A DNA stretch of 64,000 bases, taken from Natrinema gari JCM 14663 (GTDB taxonomy: Archaea; Halobacteriota; Halobacteria; Halobacteriales; Natrialbaceae). Every line of letters starts with the position of its first letter. Within the stretch, counting starts at the first letter, position 1. The stretch spans positions 17,373 to 81,372 of the forward strand of contig NZ_AOIJ01000063.1 of the NCBI RefSeq assembly GCF_000337175.1, given 5' to 3'. Of this stretch, positions 1-9,172 are shown piece by piece. The position numbers were made by a program, and so were the translations under genes. Under the pieces are notes generated by a model. It had not been told where the DNA came from. It saw only the letters and a program-made list of their open reading frames with translations, and did not search any database.

Positions 1-1
1 C

Positions 2-217
2 CACGCCGAGGAGATCCGCACCCTGTTACGCGAGGACGTCCATTCGCTGCTCGAGGACGAACTCGCCGACAGCGGCGGGATCGACGGGCTCGCGGAGGCC
101 GTTCGGCTGGGCGAGACGGACCCGTACTCGATCGCCAGCGACATGCTCGCCCCCGTCGAGACCTGCATCGAGAACCTCGAGACCGAAACGCGCGGGGACG
201 GCTCGAGCCAGGAGTAG
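2..217 (+). CDS. MeaB/ArgK-type GTPase, C-terminal fragment
   Basis: Only the last 71 codons lie in the window; the gene enters from the left edge and ends at TAG 215-217. The visible helical tail (EEIRTLLREDV near the start, then TDPYSIASDMLAP) resembles the C-terminal dimerisation region of MeaB/ArgK GTPases, which protect and reload methylmalonyl-CoA mutase with cobalamin. The G domain with its P-loop is outside the window, so the call rests on this tail. Codon use is typical of the chromosome. Confidence 0.55.
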   Translation, partial: HAEEIRTLLREDVHSLLEDELADSGGIDGLAEAVRLGETDPYSIASDMLAPVETCIENLETETRGDGSSQE

Positions 218-351
218 CGGTACCAAACAGGGAGAGCGGCGGTTCGGAATGAGTGCATTCGCCTATCCGGCTCAGCCTCGCTCGCCGCTCGAGCATTACG
301 CCGCTTGTCCGAAATGATACCAAACAATACTGTTCAGCAATCAAAACACTA

Positions 352-603
352 ATGGGGGAGAAATATAATTTTTTTCGTATGTTTGGTCCTCTGTACAGCG
401 TCCTGCTGATCGCGGGAGCGTATGCCGTCTACGTCGATGCGACCGAGCGAGAAACCGATTCTCCGATCGGGTGGGCGATCGCAACGCTAGCCGTCGGCTA
501 CGCCCTCGGACCGATACTTCTGGGCGTGTTTCTGCTCCTGTACCTCGTCCTGCACGCCATCGAGGCCCGTTGGGGCCGGTGGAGTCGCGGTCACGCCGTC
601 TGA
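352..603 (+). CDS. small membrane protein, two predicted TM segments
   Basis: Encodes 83 aa from ATG 352, or 74 aa from ATG 379 (MFGPLYSVLLIAG). Two hydrophobic segments are visible, roughly residues 13-30 and 43-68 of the longer form, separated by a short acidic loop (ATERETD), and the tail is basic (RWGRWSRG). The upstream sequence is AT-rich (aaatataat at 361-369), unlike the flanks. No family recognised; function unknown. The longer in-frame opening from 253 is unlikely because its first 33 residues lack haloarchaeal composition. Confidence 0.5.
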   Translation: MGEKYNFFRMFGPLYSVLLIAGAYAVYVDATERETDSPIGWAIATLAVGYALGPILLGVFLLLYLVLHAIEARWGRWSRGHAV

Positions 604-673
604 GAGCGGAGCATCGCCCGGCGCACCGAACCGAGACCTGAAGTCTAAGGCCGTTGCCGTCCAACGCCCCGTT

Positions 674-1618
674 ATGAAAGCCCGAACAGTCCTCGGTGCA
701 GCCCTCGGAGCCGTCGGTGGTGTCGTCCTCGGGAACCGCCTCCTCAAGCGACGTGCGAGCGACCTCGAGAACCCGCTGGTCGGTATCGAACGGACGTATC
801 GCTGGCGCGGGATCGAGACGACCTACACCGTCGCCGGCGATCCGAACGATCCCGACATGCTTCTGCTCCACGGGGTCTATGCGGGCGCGAGCAGCCACGA
901 GTTCGAGCCGATCGTCGAACAACTGGCCGAGGACTACCACGTTTACGCGGTCGATCTTCCCGGATTCGGTCGCTCGGAGCGGCCGCCCCTGGTCTACTCC
1001 GGAGCCCTCTACGGCGAATTCGTGCGCGACTTCGCGGCCGAGATCACCGACGAGCCGATCGTCGTCGCCTCGTCGCTGTCCGGGACGTTCGCCGTTGACG
1101 CCGCCGACGAGACCGCGTTCGAGCGGCTCGTCCTGATCTGTCCGGCCGACGAGACGACCGACGAGCGGCCGTGGGTCCGGACCCTCCTGCGAACGCCGAT
1201 CGTGGGCACGACGCTGTACAACCTGCTCGCGAGCAAACCCTCGATCCGGTACTTCTACGACCGGGACGGCTACTACGACGCCGACCGGGTCAGCGCCGCG
1301 GAAGTCGGCTACGCCTGGGACAACGCCCACCAGCCCGGCGCGCGCTACGCCCCGGCCTCCTTCGCCGCGGGCACCCTCGACCCCGACTTCGACCTCGCGA
1401 CGGAACTGGCCGCCCTTGAGACACCGGCGACGCTGGTCTGGGGCCGCGACGCCGAACTCGTCCCGCTGCGCGAGGGCCGGAACCTCGCCGAGGCGGCCGA
1501 CCTCGATCTGGTCGTCATCGACTACGCGACGCAGTTGCCCCACGCCGAACATCCCGACACGTTCGTCGAGTATCTGAGCGCGGAGCTCCCGCGTGCCGAC
1601 GCGGGCTCGAGCGAATAA
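674..1618 (+). CDS. alpha/beta hydrolase fold protein
   Basis: Encodes 314 aa. An N-terminal hydrophobic, glycine-rich stretch (residues 5-21) may anchor the protein to the membrane. The hydrolase core shows the oxyanion turn LLLHG (63-67), the nucleophile elbow VASSLSG with Ser134 probably catalytic, an acid in WGRDAELVP (Asp259) and His290 in QLPHAEHP. The elbow has Ala/Ser where GxSxG has glycines, which some haloarchaeal members share. A TATA-like gtctaagg lies about 27 nt upstream of the ATG, so the transcript is probably leaderless. Substrate unknown; esterase or C-C hydrolase activity is possible. Confidence 0.8.
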   Translation: MKARTVLGAALGAVGGVVLGNRLLKRRASDLENPLVGIERTYRWRGIETTYTVAGDPNDPDMLLLHGVYAGASSHEFEPIVEQLAEDYHVYAVDLPGFGRSERPPLVYSGALYGEFVRDFAAEITDEPIVVASSLSGTFAVDAADETAFERLVLICPADETTDERPWVRTLLRTPIVGTTLYNLLASKPSIRYFYDRDGYYDADRVSAAEVGYAWDNAHQPGARYAPASFAAGTLDPDFDLATELAALETPATLVWGRDAELVPLREGRNLAEAADLDLVVIDYATQLPHAEHPDTFVEYLSAELPRADAGSSE

Positions 1619-1679
1619 TCGAGTCGGAACTGCCTGCGATCGAGTCGGAAAGGGATTCGCGATCGTCGCTCCCGAACCG

Positions 1680-2069
1680 TTAGACCGGCCGGAGGCCGAT
1701 CACGCGCTCGCCCGTCGTCTCCGAGGTCGTGATCTCGAGGGCGACGGTGAGTCCGGTCTCGACGTCCCCGACGTCGATGCCGACGACCTGTCCGGTCAGG
1801 CGAACGGGGCCGAAGTCGACGACGGCCGTCGCGTAGGGAGCGTCTTCCTCGAAGGCCGGCGTCGGAACGTGCGTGACCGTAACCGTCCGGATCTCGCCCG
1901 TTTCGGGGAGTTCGACCTCGGCGATGTCGGTCGAGCCGCAGTCGGGACAGACGCGGCGCGGCGGCAGGGAACCGTGGCCGTTCGCGCACTCGAGGTAGTA
2001 GGCGTCGCCCTCCGCGGCGGCCGCGAGCCACTCGTCGAAGCCGGCGTCGGCGACATCGGACTCGCTCAT
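1680..2069 (-). CDS. DUF35 OB-fold protein with zinc ribbon, thiolase partner
   Basis: Encodes 129 aa. The N-terminal rubredoxin-like zinc knuckle uses Cys28, His32, Cys41 and Cys44 (CPDCGS); an OB-fold follows (about residues 55-129). DUF35 proteins form complexes with thiolases and HMG-CoA synthase in archaea and are thought to assist acyl-CoA handling. The gene overlaps the upstream thiolase by ATGA (start 2067-2069, thiolase stop 2066-2068), so the two are almost certainly translationally coupled and the products probably interact. Confidence 0.88.
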   Translation of the reverse strand: MSESDVADAGFDEWLAAAAEGDAYYLECANGHGSLPPRRVCPDCGSTDIAEVELPETGEIRTVTVTHVPTPAFEEDAPYATAVVDFGPVRLTGQVVGIDVGDVETGLTVALEITTSETTGERVIGLRPV

Positions 2070-3232
2070 CGGTCCACCTCCAGAACGTGAACGGTCGCGC
2101 TCGCGACGGTGCCACCCGCGTTGTGGGCGACGGCGGTCGTCGCGTCCGCGACGTGGTCGCTGTTGGGATGGTGGCCGGCCAGCAGCTCGGTCACCTCGAC
2201 GATCTGGGATGCGCCGGTCGCGCCGACCGGGTGCCCCTTCGCTTTCAAGCCCCCCGAGAGGTTGATCGGCGTCTCGCCGTCCGCGGTCGTCCGGCCGTCG
2301 CGGGCCGCCGAGATCCCCTCGCCGAGTGGCTCGAGATCGAGCGCCTCGAGCGCGAGCACTTCGGCGATGGTAAAGCAGTCGTGGACCTCCGCGAAGTCCA
2401 CGTCACCGGCGTCGACGCCGGCGTCGGCGTACGCCTCCGCGCCGGCCTCACGTGCGGCGGGCGAGCGCGCCAGGTGCTCGCGGTCGTGCAGCGCCATCCG
2501 GTCGCCGCCCTGACCGGTGCCCGTGATCGCGACCGGGGCCTCGAGATCGTGTTCTTCGGCGTAGGCCTCGCTCGTCAGCACGAGCGCCGACGCGCCGTCC
2601 GAGATCGGACAGGCGTCGTAGAGGCCGAGCGGCTCCGAGACCGGCGGAGCCTCGAGAACGTCGCTGACCTCGATCGCGCGCTGGTACTGGGCGTTTTCGT
2701 TGGAGAGCGCGTTCTCGTGGTTCTTGACAGCGATGTGGGCCAGGTCCTCGTGCTCGCCGCCGAACGCGTCGAAATAGGCCTGGGCCATCAGCGCGTACGC
2801 ACCGGGGAACGTCACGCCGGCGCGGACTTCCCAGAGGTCGTCCGCGGCGATCGCGAGCGCTTCGGTCGCGCCCGCGGTGCCGAGGTTGGTCATCCGCTCT
2901 GCCCCGCCCACGAGAACCACGTCGTTCTCGCCGGTCCGAATCCGTTTAACCGCCTCGCGGACTGCGGTGCCGCTTGAGGCGCACGCGGACTCGTATCGGG
3001 TTGCGGGGGCCTGGACTCCCGCCGCTTCGGCCATCAACGGGCCCTGGTGGCCCTGGTGCTCGGAGAGTTCGCCCATGAAGTTGCCATAGAGGACGGCCTC
3101 TACGTCGTCTCGGGGAACGCCGCTCTCTTCGAACGCCGTGATGGTCGCTTCGGCAAAGAGATCTCGACTGGTCCGTTCGGGGCTGTTACCGAACGACGTC
3201 AGCCCTGTGCCTGCGACACGTACGTCACTCAT
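2066..3232 (-). CDS. thiolase family protein (SCP2-thiolase-like)
   Basis: Encodes 388 aa from ATG at 3230-3232 (MSDVRVAGTG). The nucleophilic cysteine is Cys84 in YESACASSG, and the His motif is GGLKAKGHPVGATG. The usual C-terminal second cysteine is absent (VAHNAGGT), as in SCP2-type and archaeal acetoacetyl-CoA thiolases. It should catalyse thiolytic cleavage or Claisen condensation of acyl-CoAs, in fatty-acid turnover or the mevalonate pathway. The DUF35 gene follows with an ATGA overlap. The longer reading frame to 3343 crosses the promoter and is not used. Confidence 0.88.
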   Translation of the reverse strand: MSDVRVAGTGLTSFGNSPERTSRDLFAEATITAFEESGVPRDDVEAVLYGNFMGELSEHQGHQGPLMAEAAGVQAPATRYESACASSGTAVREAVKRIRTGENDVVLVGGAERMTNLGTAGATEALAIAADDLWEVRAGVTFPGAYALMAQAYFDAFGGEHEDLAHIAVKNHENALSNENAQYQRAIEVSDVLEAPPVSEPLGLYDACPISDGASALVLTSEAYAEEHDLEAPVAITGTGQGGDRMALHDREHLARSPAAREAGAEAYADAGVDAGDVDFAEVHDCFTIAEVLALEALDLEPLGEGISAARDGRTTADGETPINLSGGLKAKGHPVGATGASQIVEVTELLAGHHPNSDHVADATTAVAHNAGGTVASATVHVLEVDR

Positions 3233-3382
3233 GTACACACGTATAGTGTGCGAACCCGTTAATACTCCGCGGTTACGGCTGCGAGAAATATAGTATTGGC
3301 GACACGTTGCGGGGTTCTTACCGCTATTTGCTGGCGGTTCCATAAACTTCAGTCCGGTCGTACCGAGTTTCTTTCCGCGTAC

Positions 3383-3389
3383 TTATAAG
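3383..3389 (+). promoter_or_regulatory. TATA box for the M42 peptidase gene
   Basis: TTATAAG is centred 26 nt upstream of ATG 3412, the spacing expected for a leaderless haloarchaeal transcript. Confidence 0.7.
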
Positions 3390-3411
3390 TGATCGCGACC
3401 CACGCGGGAGT

Positions 3412-4479
3412 ATGACAACCGTTCCGTTCGATTTCGATCTGCTGACGGAGCTGACGGAGACGAGTGGCGTCCCCGGGTACGAGGACCGCGTTCGCGAACT
3501 CGTCGTCCGGGAACTCGAGGACAGCGTCGACTGCGTGCGAACCGATGCGATGGGCAACGTCGTCGGCACCCTCGAGGGCGAACGCGACTATTCGGTGGCC
3601 GTCGCGGCCCACATGGACGAGATCGGCTTTATGGTTCGCCACATCACGGAATCCGAGGACGGCTACGGATTCGTCGAACTCGACGCGCTCGGCGGCTGGG
3701 ACGCGCGGGTGTTGAAGGCCCAGCGCGTAACGATCCACGCCGACGACGGGGACATTCCGGCGGTTATCGGGTCGCCGCCCCCGCACACGTTAGACGACGA
3801 CGAGCGCGAGCAGCCCCCCACCGTCGAGGACATCGTCCTCGACCCCGGCCTTCCCTACGAGGACCTCGCGGAGCGCGTCTCACCCGGCGACCTCGTCACG
3901 ATGTCCCAGACGACCGAGCGCGTCGGCGAGACGGTCACCGGCAAGGCCCTCGACGATCGCGTCTGTCTGTGTGCCATGCTCGAGGCGGCCCGCCGATTGA
4001 CGGACCCGCAGGTAACGATCCACTTCTGTGCGACCGTTCAGGAGGAGCTCGGTCTGCGGGGCGCTCGTGCGCTGGGCATCGACATCGACCCCGACCTGGC
4101 GATCGCACTCGACGTGACGGTCGCCAACGATATCCCCGGCTTCGACGCCGGCGAGCACGTCACCGAACTCGGCGCGGGAACCGCGATCAAACTCAAAGAC
4201 TCGAGTGTCATCACGAACCCGAAACTTCATGACCGCCTCCAGTCGCTCGCCGAGGAGGCCGGGATCGACCACCAGTTCGAGATCCTACCCGCCGGCAGTA
4301 CCGACACCGCGGGGTTCCAGTACACCGCGGGCGCGAAACCCGTCGGCGCGCTTTCGATCCCGACCCGGTATCTCCACACCGTAACCGAGACCGCCCACGT
4401 CGACGACATCGCGGCGACGATCGACCTGCTCGAGGCGTTCCTCGAAACCGAAAGCGGCGAGTACGAGTACACGCTTTAA
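3412..4479 (+). CDS. M42 family metallopeptidase (TET-type aminopeptidase)
   Basis: Encodes 355 aa, full family length. Metal and catalytic residues are visible in order: His67 (AAHMDE), Asp182 (KALDDR, bridging), Glu211/Glu212 (VQEELG, catalytic base and ligand), Asp234 (ALDVT) and His322 (RYLHT). M42 enzymes form dodecameric tetrahedral cytosolic aminopeptidases that trim peptides released by the proteasome. The insert PPPHTLDDDEREQ (123-135) lies in the apical domain region. The gene stands alone with its own leaderless promoter. Confidence 0.92.
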   Translation: MTTVPFDFDLLTELTETSGVPGYEDRVRELVVRELEDSVDCVRTDAMGNVVGTLEGERDYSVAVAAHMDEIGFMVRHITESEDGYGFVELDALGGWDARVLKAQRVTIHADDGDIPAVIGSPPPHTLDDDEREQPPTVEDIVLDPGLPYEDLAERVSPGDLVTMSQTTERVGETVTGKALDDRVCLCAMLEAARRLTDPQVTIHFCATVQEELGLRGARALGIDIDPDLAIALDVTVANDIPGFDAGEHVTELGAGTAIKLKDSSVITNPKLHDRLQSLAEEAGIDHQFEILPAGSTDTAGFQYTAGAKPVGALSIPTRYLHTVTETAHVDDIAATIDLLEAFLETESGEYEYTL

Positions 4480-4657
4480 CGGGCGACCCGATGTCGCGGC
4501 TGTTCGGACCGATGCGAGCGGCCCAGCGACGAGCGAGCGCTCTGACGGGCCGGCAAGCGTGGCGATCCCCGGTTTGCCTGGCAAGCACGGCGAAAAACGG
4601 GACCCCCTGACGAAGCACATTTCAACGACGCCTCTCATTTGACGTGTACTGTCCCTT

Positions 4658-4903
4658 ATGAACGGCTCCGACGGTCCCGCTCTCGACGACATCTCGCCGC
4701 GCGCTTGGCGACTTCTCCGGGTAGCCGCCGGGTACGACCAACGGGCGGTCGAGCGGGAAGTCGACGAACTCATGCAGGCCCACGTCTCGATGCTCGAGAG
4801 CGGGAATCGATCGCTCTCTCGAGCGCGCCGGGAGACGCTGTTGAACCTCTACAGTGCGGCCCTCACCGACGAGCAGTTGCGTGCTATCGTCGACCATTTT
4901 TAG
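4658..4903 (+). CDS. small helix-turn-helix protein
   Basis: Encodes 81 aa. The central segment, residues 27-66 (QRAVEREVDELMQAHVSMLE then SGNRSLSRARRETLLNLY), has the layout of an XRE/Cro-type HTH: helix, turn with a conserved glycine, then a Ser/Arg-rich recognition helix. The product is probably a small DNA-binding regulator; targets unknown. The stop is followed by a short T-run (ccattttt, near 4895), compatible with an archaeal terminator. It lies between two unrelated genes with their own promoters. Confidence 0.7.
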   Translation: MNGSDGPALDDISPRAWRLLRVAAGYDQRAVEREVDELMQAHVSMLESGNRSLSRARRETLLNLYSAALTDEQLRAIVDHF

Positions 4904-5056
4904 CCGGTTCCGCCGACGCTGCTGAGTCCACCGTAAAGCGAGATCGCGGGATCAGCGTCCGTCTCGCTACCCCCTGATCGGGACGGTCTGGGGTGTCATC
5001 GCACGACAATGGATGTAAACTCTTAATAACAATAGTGATCATTCTCGCGTGTATCA

Positions 5057-6676
5057 ATGATACATCGACTGTTAGCTGGTTCAAACAGGCGATCAGTACA
5101 GTTCCTTCTGGCAGCAACCGGGACGGTTGCGATCGGGGCCGCACCCTCACCGACCGGCCTCTCGGTGACGGGCCAGTACGCGCTCGCAACGATGTTCTTC
5201 GCCGGGTTCCTCTGGGTCACCGGCGCGCTCCCGCTCGCGGTCACCGCGCTGACGATCCCCGTCTTGCTCACGGGGACCGGCGTCTACGACTCGATGGACG
5301 CAGCCCTCGTCGGGTTCGCCGATCACATCATCTTCCTGTTTTTGGCCGGGTTCATGCTGGCCAACGGGATCCAGAAGTACAATATCGACCGGCGGATCGC
5401 GCTGTATTCTATCGCCAAGATGGGAAGTTCGCCGCGGCGGCTGATCTTCGTGATCATGGTCGTGACCGCCGTGTTGTCGATGTGGGTATCAAACACCGCG
5501 ACGGCCGCGATGATGATGCCGATCGCGGTCGGCGTCCTCAGCCAGGTCCTCGACCGGGATGATCTCGCGTCCTCGGACGAGCAAGCCGGGGCGAGTGACG
5601 CCACCGAAACGGCTGCCGACGGTGGACACAGCGAATCCACGGCCGCGTTTACGAACCTCCAGATCTCGATGCTGCTCGGGACCGCCTACGCCGCGAGCGT
5701 CGGCGGCGTCGGGACGATCATCGGGACGCCACCGAATGCGATCCTCGTGAGCCAACTCAACGCCATTCTGGACTACGAGATCGGGTTCGCCGACTGGTTC
5801 CTCGTCGGCTTCCCCGTCGTCGTCGTGACGCTCCCGATCGTCTGGGTCATCCTGACGTACGTGCTGTACCCGCCCGAGGTACCGGACGTCGAGCGGGCGC
5901 GAGCCACCGCTCGAGAGCAACTCGAGGCCGAAGGCGAACTCGATCCCCGCGGGAAACGGGTGGCGGCGATCTTCGCTGTGACGGCGGGGCTCTGGATGCT
6001 CGGCGGACTCGGCGACCTCTTCAAGCCGTATCTCCCGGCCGTCTGGATGACGACCGTGTTCGGCGGCGAGGGGATGACGGTCTTCGGCGTCGAGGGTCAC
6101 GAGGGACTGCTCTACTACGTCATGGTCGGCGTCGCGGCGATTCCCGCGCTCGTGCTGGCCGACACGATGGAGTGGGAGGAATTGGTCGACATCGATTGGG
6201 GGACGTTGTTGCTGTTCGGCGGCGGGATCTCCCTCGCGAACGCGCTGGCTGACACGGGCGCGACGGAGTGGATCGCCGACACCGTGTTCGGCGGACTCGT
6301 CGGCGCGCCCATCATCCTCGTCATCGGCGCGGTCGTGCTGGTCGTCATCTTCCTCACTGAAATGACGTCGAACTCCGCGACGACCAGCATCATCGTCCCC
6401 ATTCTGATCAGCCTCGGGAGTGTCTTCTCGGCGACGCTCGGGCTGACAGACTTCTCGACCGCGCTCTTCCTCTCGGTCGCCGGCGCGATCGCCGCGAGCT
6501 TCGCCTTCGCGCTCCCCGTCGCGACGCCGCCCAACGCCATCGTGTTCGGCAGCGGGTACGTCAAACAACGTCACATGCTCCGGGCGGGACTGGTCCTGAA
6601 CGCGATCATGACGGTCGTGCTGACGGCCATCATCTGGGTCCTGTTTACCTTCGTCTGGCCGCACCTGCTCTGGTGA
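5057..6676 (+). CDS. SLC13/DASS family Na+:anion symporter
   Basis: Encodes 539 aa with many membrane segments. Both inverted-repeat substrate motifs are present: SNT in MWVSNTATAAMMMP near residue 150 and SNS in EMTSNSATTSIIVP near residue 440, each followed later by a TPPNAI motif (GTPPNAI and VATPPNAIVFG). Family members import dicarboxylates, sulfate or phosphate with Na+. A hydrophilic insert (residues 171-198, SSDEQAGASDAT...) sits between the two halves of the first repeat. TATA-like cttaataac at 5022-5030 gives a near-leaderless start. Confidence 0.88.
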   Translation: MIHRLLAGSNRRSVQFLLAATGTVAIGAAPSPTGLSVTGQYALATMFFAGFLWVTGALPLAVTALTIPVLLTGTGVYDSMDAALVGFADHIIFLFLAGFMLANGIQKYNIDRRIALYSIAKMGSSPRRLIFVIMVVTAVLSMWVSNTATAAMMMPIAVGVLSQVLDRDDLASSDEQAGASDATETAADGGHSESTAAFTNLQISMLLGTAYAASVGGVGTIIGTPPNAILVSQLNAILDYEIGFADWFLVGFPVVVVTLPIVWVILTYVLYPPEVPDVERARATAREQLEAEGELDPRGKRVAAIFAVTAGLWMLGGLGDLFKPYLPAVWMTTVFGGEGMTVFGVEGHEGLLYYVMVGVAAIPALVLADTMEWEELVDIDWGTLLLFGGGISLANALADTGATEWIADTVFGGLVGAPIILVIGAVVLVVIFLTEMTSNSATTSIIVPILISLGSVFSATLGLTDFSTALFLSVAGAIAASFAFALPVATPPNAIVFGSGYVKQRHMLRAGLVLNAIMTVVLTAIIWVLFTFVWPHLLW

Positions 6677-6847
6677 GCACGGGCCTGCGACGCCGTCGGT
6701 ACTCGGTGGCGTCCCAGCCGACTTTTGCGCGGGTCGTTCGACCGCCCGCCGTGGACTCGAGCCACCGCTTGGCGTCGAAACGTGTTCACACAGGTGTGAT
6801 CGGCTGATTCAAAACAGGCGTTTCGATCCGTTCTCGAGGATAGCCCG

Positions 6848-8269
6848 TCAGAACGCGAGCGCGTCCACGAGGATCGCGACCAGCACCGCCCCGAGGAAGG
6901 CGTTCGAGGCGTGGAACGACCGGAACGCGGCGGCCTCGGTCTGCTCGAAGTGGAGCCGCACGGCGGCCCAGAGGAAGACGCCGCCGAAGACGACGACCGT
7001 GCCGGCGTACAGCGCGCCGAGGTCGGTGATCCAGGCCAGCGCGATCGAACTCACGAGCGTCGCGGCGATGTAGTAGACGATCTGCTTTCGCGTCTCGGTC
7101 TCCCCGCGGACGACGGGCATCATCGGGAACCCGCCGCGAGCGTAGTCGTCCTTGTAGGCCAGCGCGAGGTTGTAGAAGTGCGCCGGCGTCCACAGGAAGA
7201 TCACGCCCGCGAGCGCGAGTCCCGGCCAGCCGATCTCGTTCGTGACGGCCGCCCAGCCGATGAGTGCGGGCAACGCGCCGGCAGCCCCCCCGATGACCGT
7301 GTTCTGGACCGTGTTCGGCTTGAGCAAGAGCGTGTAGACGACGCTGTAGAACACGATTGCCGCGAGCCCGAGCGCCGCCGCGAGTCGGTTGATCGTCAGG
7401 AACGCGGCCAGCGACGCCGCGGTCAGCGCGAGTCCGAACGCCAGCGCGTTGCGGACCGGAATCAGGTCCACCGCCAGCGGCCGGTCGGCGGTGCGGGACA
7501 TCTTCTGATCCACGTCGCGCTCGAGGACGTGATTGAACGTCCCGCTCGCGCCGATTGCGAGGACGCCACCGCCGAGCGTCGCGATGATCGTCGCGGTCTC
7601 GAGGTCGTGGCCGGCGGCCAGCGCCATTCCGGCGGCGGCGACAAGACAGAGCAGCCACATCAGACGCGGCTTCATCATCTTGAAGTAGGCGAAGACGGTC
7701 AGTCGGGCGCGGGCCACCCGACTCGTGGGCAGCGTGCGTTCGGGGGCGGTCGGCGTCGACTCCTCGAGCGGGGTCGGCGAGTCGATGCCGTCCTCGTCCG
7801 CGCTGCCGGTCGCGAGTTCGAGGTCCCAGGCAAGCGCGAGGACGACTCCCGAGAAAATCACGAGCCCGAGCGCGAGGTGGAGACCGGGGAGGATCGCCTC
7901 GGGACCGATCGTCGCGGTGGCGGCACCGACGCCGACCTGGACGACGTAGAGCGCGGCGGCGGCGACGAGCGTCGTCCGGACGCGCCGCGAGGCGTCACCG
8001 AAGGCGGCGGCGTACGCCGTGGCGGCGACGAGCAGGCCGACGACGACAGCAGTGAGCCGATGGCCCCATGCGATCGCGAGTTCGGTCTGATTCAACGGGT
8101 CGACCGGGGCGTGACAGGTCGGCCACGTCGAACACGACGCGGCCGCGTTCGTCAGCGAAGTCGTCGCGCCGACGATCAACAGCAGATAGACGCCCAGCGC
8201 GGTCGCTGTGAGCAGTGCGGAAAAGCGGCGTCGCGTGCCGATCGGGCGGGGAAACGACTCTGTTGCCAC
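6848..8269 (-). CDS. ctaB: haem A synthase (CtaA-like) fused to haem O synthase (CtaB)
   Basis: Encodes 473 aa from a GTG start. Residues 1-155 form a four-helix CtaA-like half with Cys46/Cys52 and candidate haem ligands His70 and His131. Residues 190-473 form a UbiA-type protohaem IX farnesyltransferase with NHVLERDVDQKMSRT (from Asn246) and the haem-O-synthase loop YKDDYARGGFPMMP. The linker 155-185 is hydrophilic. The two steps convert haem B to O and then to A for cytochrome oxidase. The TATA-like sequence at 8301-8309 gives a leader of only about 9 nt. Annotation pipelines usually name only the CtaB half. Confidence 0.9.
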   Translation of the reverse strand: MATESFPRPIGTRRRFSALLTATALGVYLLLIVGATTSLTNAAASCSTWPTCHAPVDPLNQTELAIAWGHRLTAVVVGLLVAATAYAAAFGDASRRVRTTLVAAAALYVVQVGVGAATATIGPEAILPGLHLALGLVIFSGVVLALAWDLELATGSADEDGIDSPTPLEESTPTAPERTLPTSRVARARLTVFAYFKMMKPRLMWLLCLVAAAGMALAAGHDLETATIIATLGGGVLAIGASGTFNHVLERDVDQKMSRTADRPLAVDLIPVRNALAFGLALTAASLAAFLTINRLAAALGLAAIVFYSVVYTLLLKPNTVQNTVIGGAAGALPALIGWAAVTNEIGWPGLALAGVIFLWTPAHFYNLALAYKDDYARGGFPMMPVVRGETETRKQIVYYIAATLVSSIALAWITDLGALYAGTVVVFGGVFLWAAVRLHFEQTEAAAFRSFHASNAFLGAVLVAILVDALAF

Positions 8270-8409
8270 GGCTATTCTCGTCTACACCGTTCGACTCCGT
8301 GTATTTAGGGCTCTCGCTTTTTCCCACCCGTCGCGGACGGGATCGGCCGGCGCTGCAGTCCTCGAGAGAGTGCCGAAAAGGGATTGTGCTCGACCACGTA
8401 GCGCTCTTC

Positions 8410-8736
8410 GTGTCCGGCGACTCGCGCCGTCGTGTCCCTGAGCCAGCCACCGATACGTCGACACCTCCTGCATCCAGTGCGCCCGAGGTCGACGTTCGGG
8501 ATGAGACACCGTCAGTTCGGTGTCCGTACTGCAAGCGACCGTTTCGGCGACCGGCATTCGAGTCGCTCCACCGCGGACTCGAGCATCACGAGCGGCTCTC
8601 CGATCGGGAACGAGCGGCCGCCGAGCGGGCCGCTCGCGACGAGCGCGCGGCGCTGCGGCACTTCCGACTGTACGCGCTCGGCGTTCTCGTAGTGCTGTAC
8701 TTCGGTCTCCTCATCGTCGCCGCCGTCGTGGTCTGA
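8410..8736 (+). CDS. small zinc-finger membrane protein (haloarchaeal family)
   Basis: Encodes 108 aa from GTG 8410; GTG 8386 or 8434 are alternatives. A C2H2-like knuckle is seen as RCPYCKRPF followed by SLHRGLEHH. A strongly charged helix (SDRERAAAERAARDERAAL) precedes a single C-terminal transmembrane helix (LGVLVVLYFGLLIVAAVVV). This architecture is conserved in many haloarchaea, but I know of no function. The gene is divergent from the CtaA-CtaB fusion and shares its promoter region. The much longer frame from 8215 overlaps that gene and is not supported by composition. Confidence 0.6.
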   Translation: MSGDSRRRVPEPATDTSTPPASSAPEVDVRDETPSVRCPYCKRPFRRPAFESLHRGLEHHERLSDRERAAAERAARDERAALRHFRLYALGVLVVLYFGLLIVAAVVV

Positions 8737-8769
8737 ACGCATCGGCCACGTCTCGGCGGCCGTGTTCGG

Positions 8770-9066
8770 CTACATCCCCATGTCTTCGGCGGCCGCGGGA
8801 ATCGGCAGGTCGTGGGGCGAAACGCCCAGTAACTCCCCGACGTGGTCGAGCGCCATCTCGAACCCGTAGTAGCGCTCGAGTTCGTCACCGTCGGCGGCGG
8901 GTCGCACCTTCAACATCGCGTACCCCTCGCGGTTCTGTGCGACCGCGGCGGTCCCGCCCGTCCCGTAGTCGCCGGCATCGCGCTCGAACGCGAGGATTCG
9001 TTCGGTCTCGGTCTCCTCGTAGGTCGCCCTGATCCCGTTGGCCGTTGCCGTTCGATCGTCGGTCAT
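8770..9066 (-). CDS. conserved haloarchaeal protein (DUF7111-like)
   Basis: Encodes 98 aa from ATG at 9064-9066 (MTDDRTATANG). The protein is compact, with alternating beta-rich and helical segments (RILAFERDAGDYG, then VGELLGVSPHDLP) and no membrane segment or metal motif. The C-terminal block YYGFEMALDHVGELLG looks like the conserved core of the family. Function unknown, probably cytosolic. It is divergent from the DUF3267 peptidase gene, and the region between the two starts (9067-9172) must hold both promoters. Confidence 0.7.
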   Translation of the reverse strand: MTDDRTATANGIRATYEETETERILAFERDAGDYGTGGTAAVAQNREGYAMLKVRPAADGDELERYYGFEMALDHVGELLGVSPHDLPIPAAAEDMGM

Positions 9067-9172
9067 ACGCGTCACTCGGGACGCGCCCACCGGGAACCTG
9101 TCGGTTCCGGTCGGACCGTCCGGAGGCCGAACATCGACACCGATTTTTCGGTTGCCTCCGAGGGACCGACCA

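Noticed and set aside
5489..6664. 391-codon minus frame antisense to the DASS transporter
   Set aside because: Its Asp/Arg/Glu-rich low-complexity translation is an antisense shadow of hydrophobic codons in the transporter.
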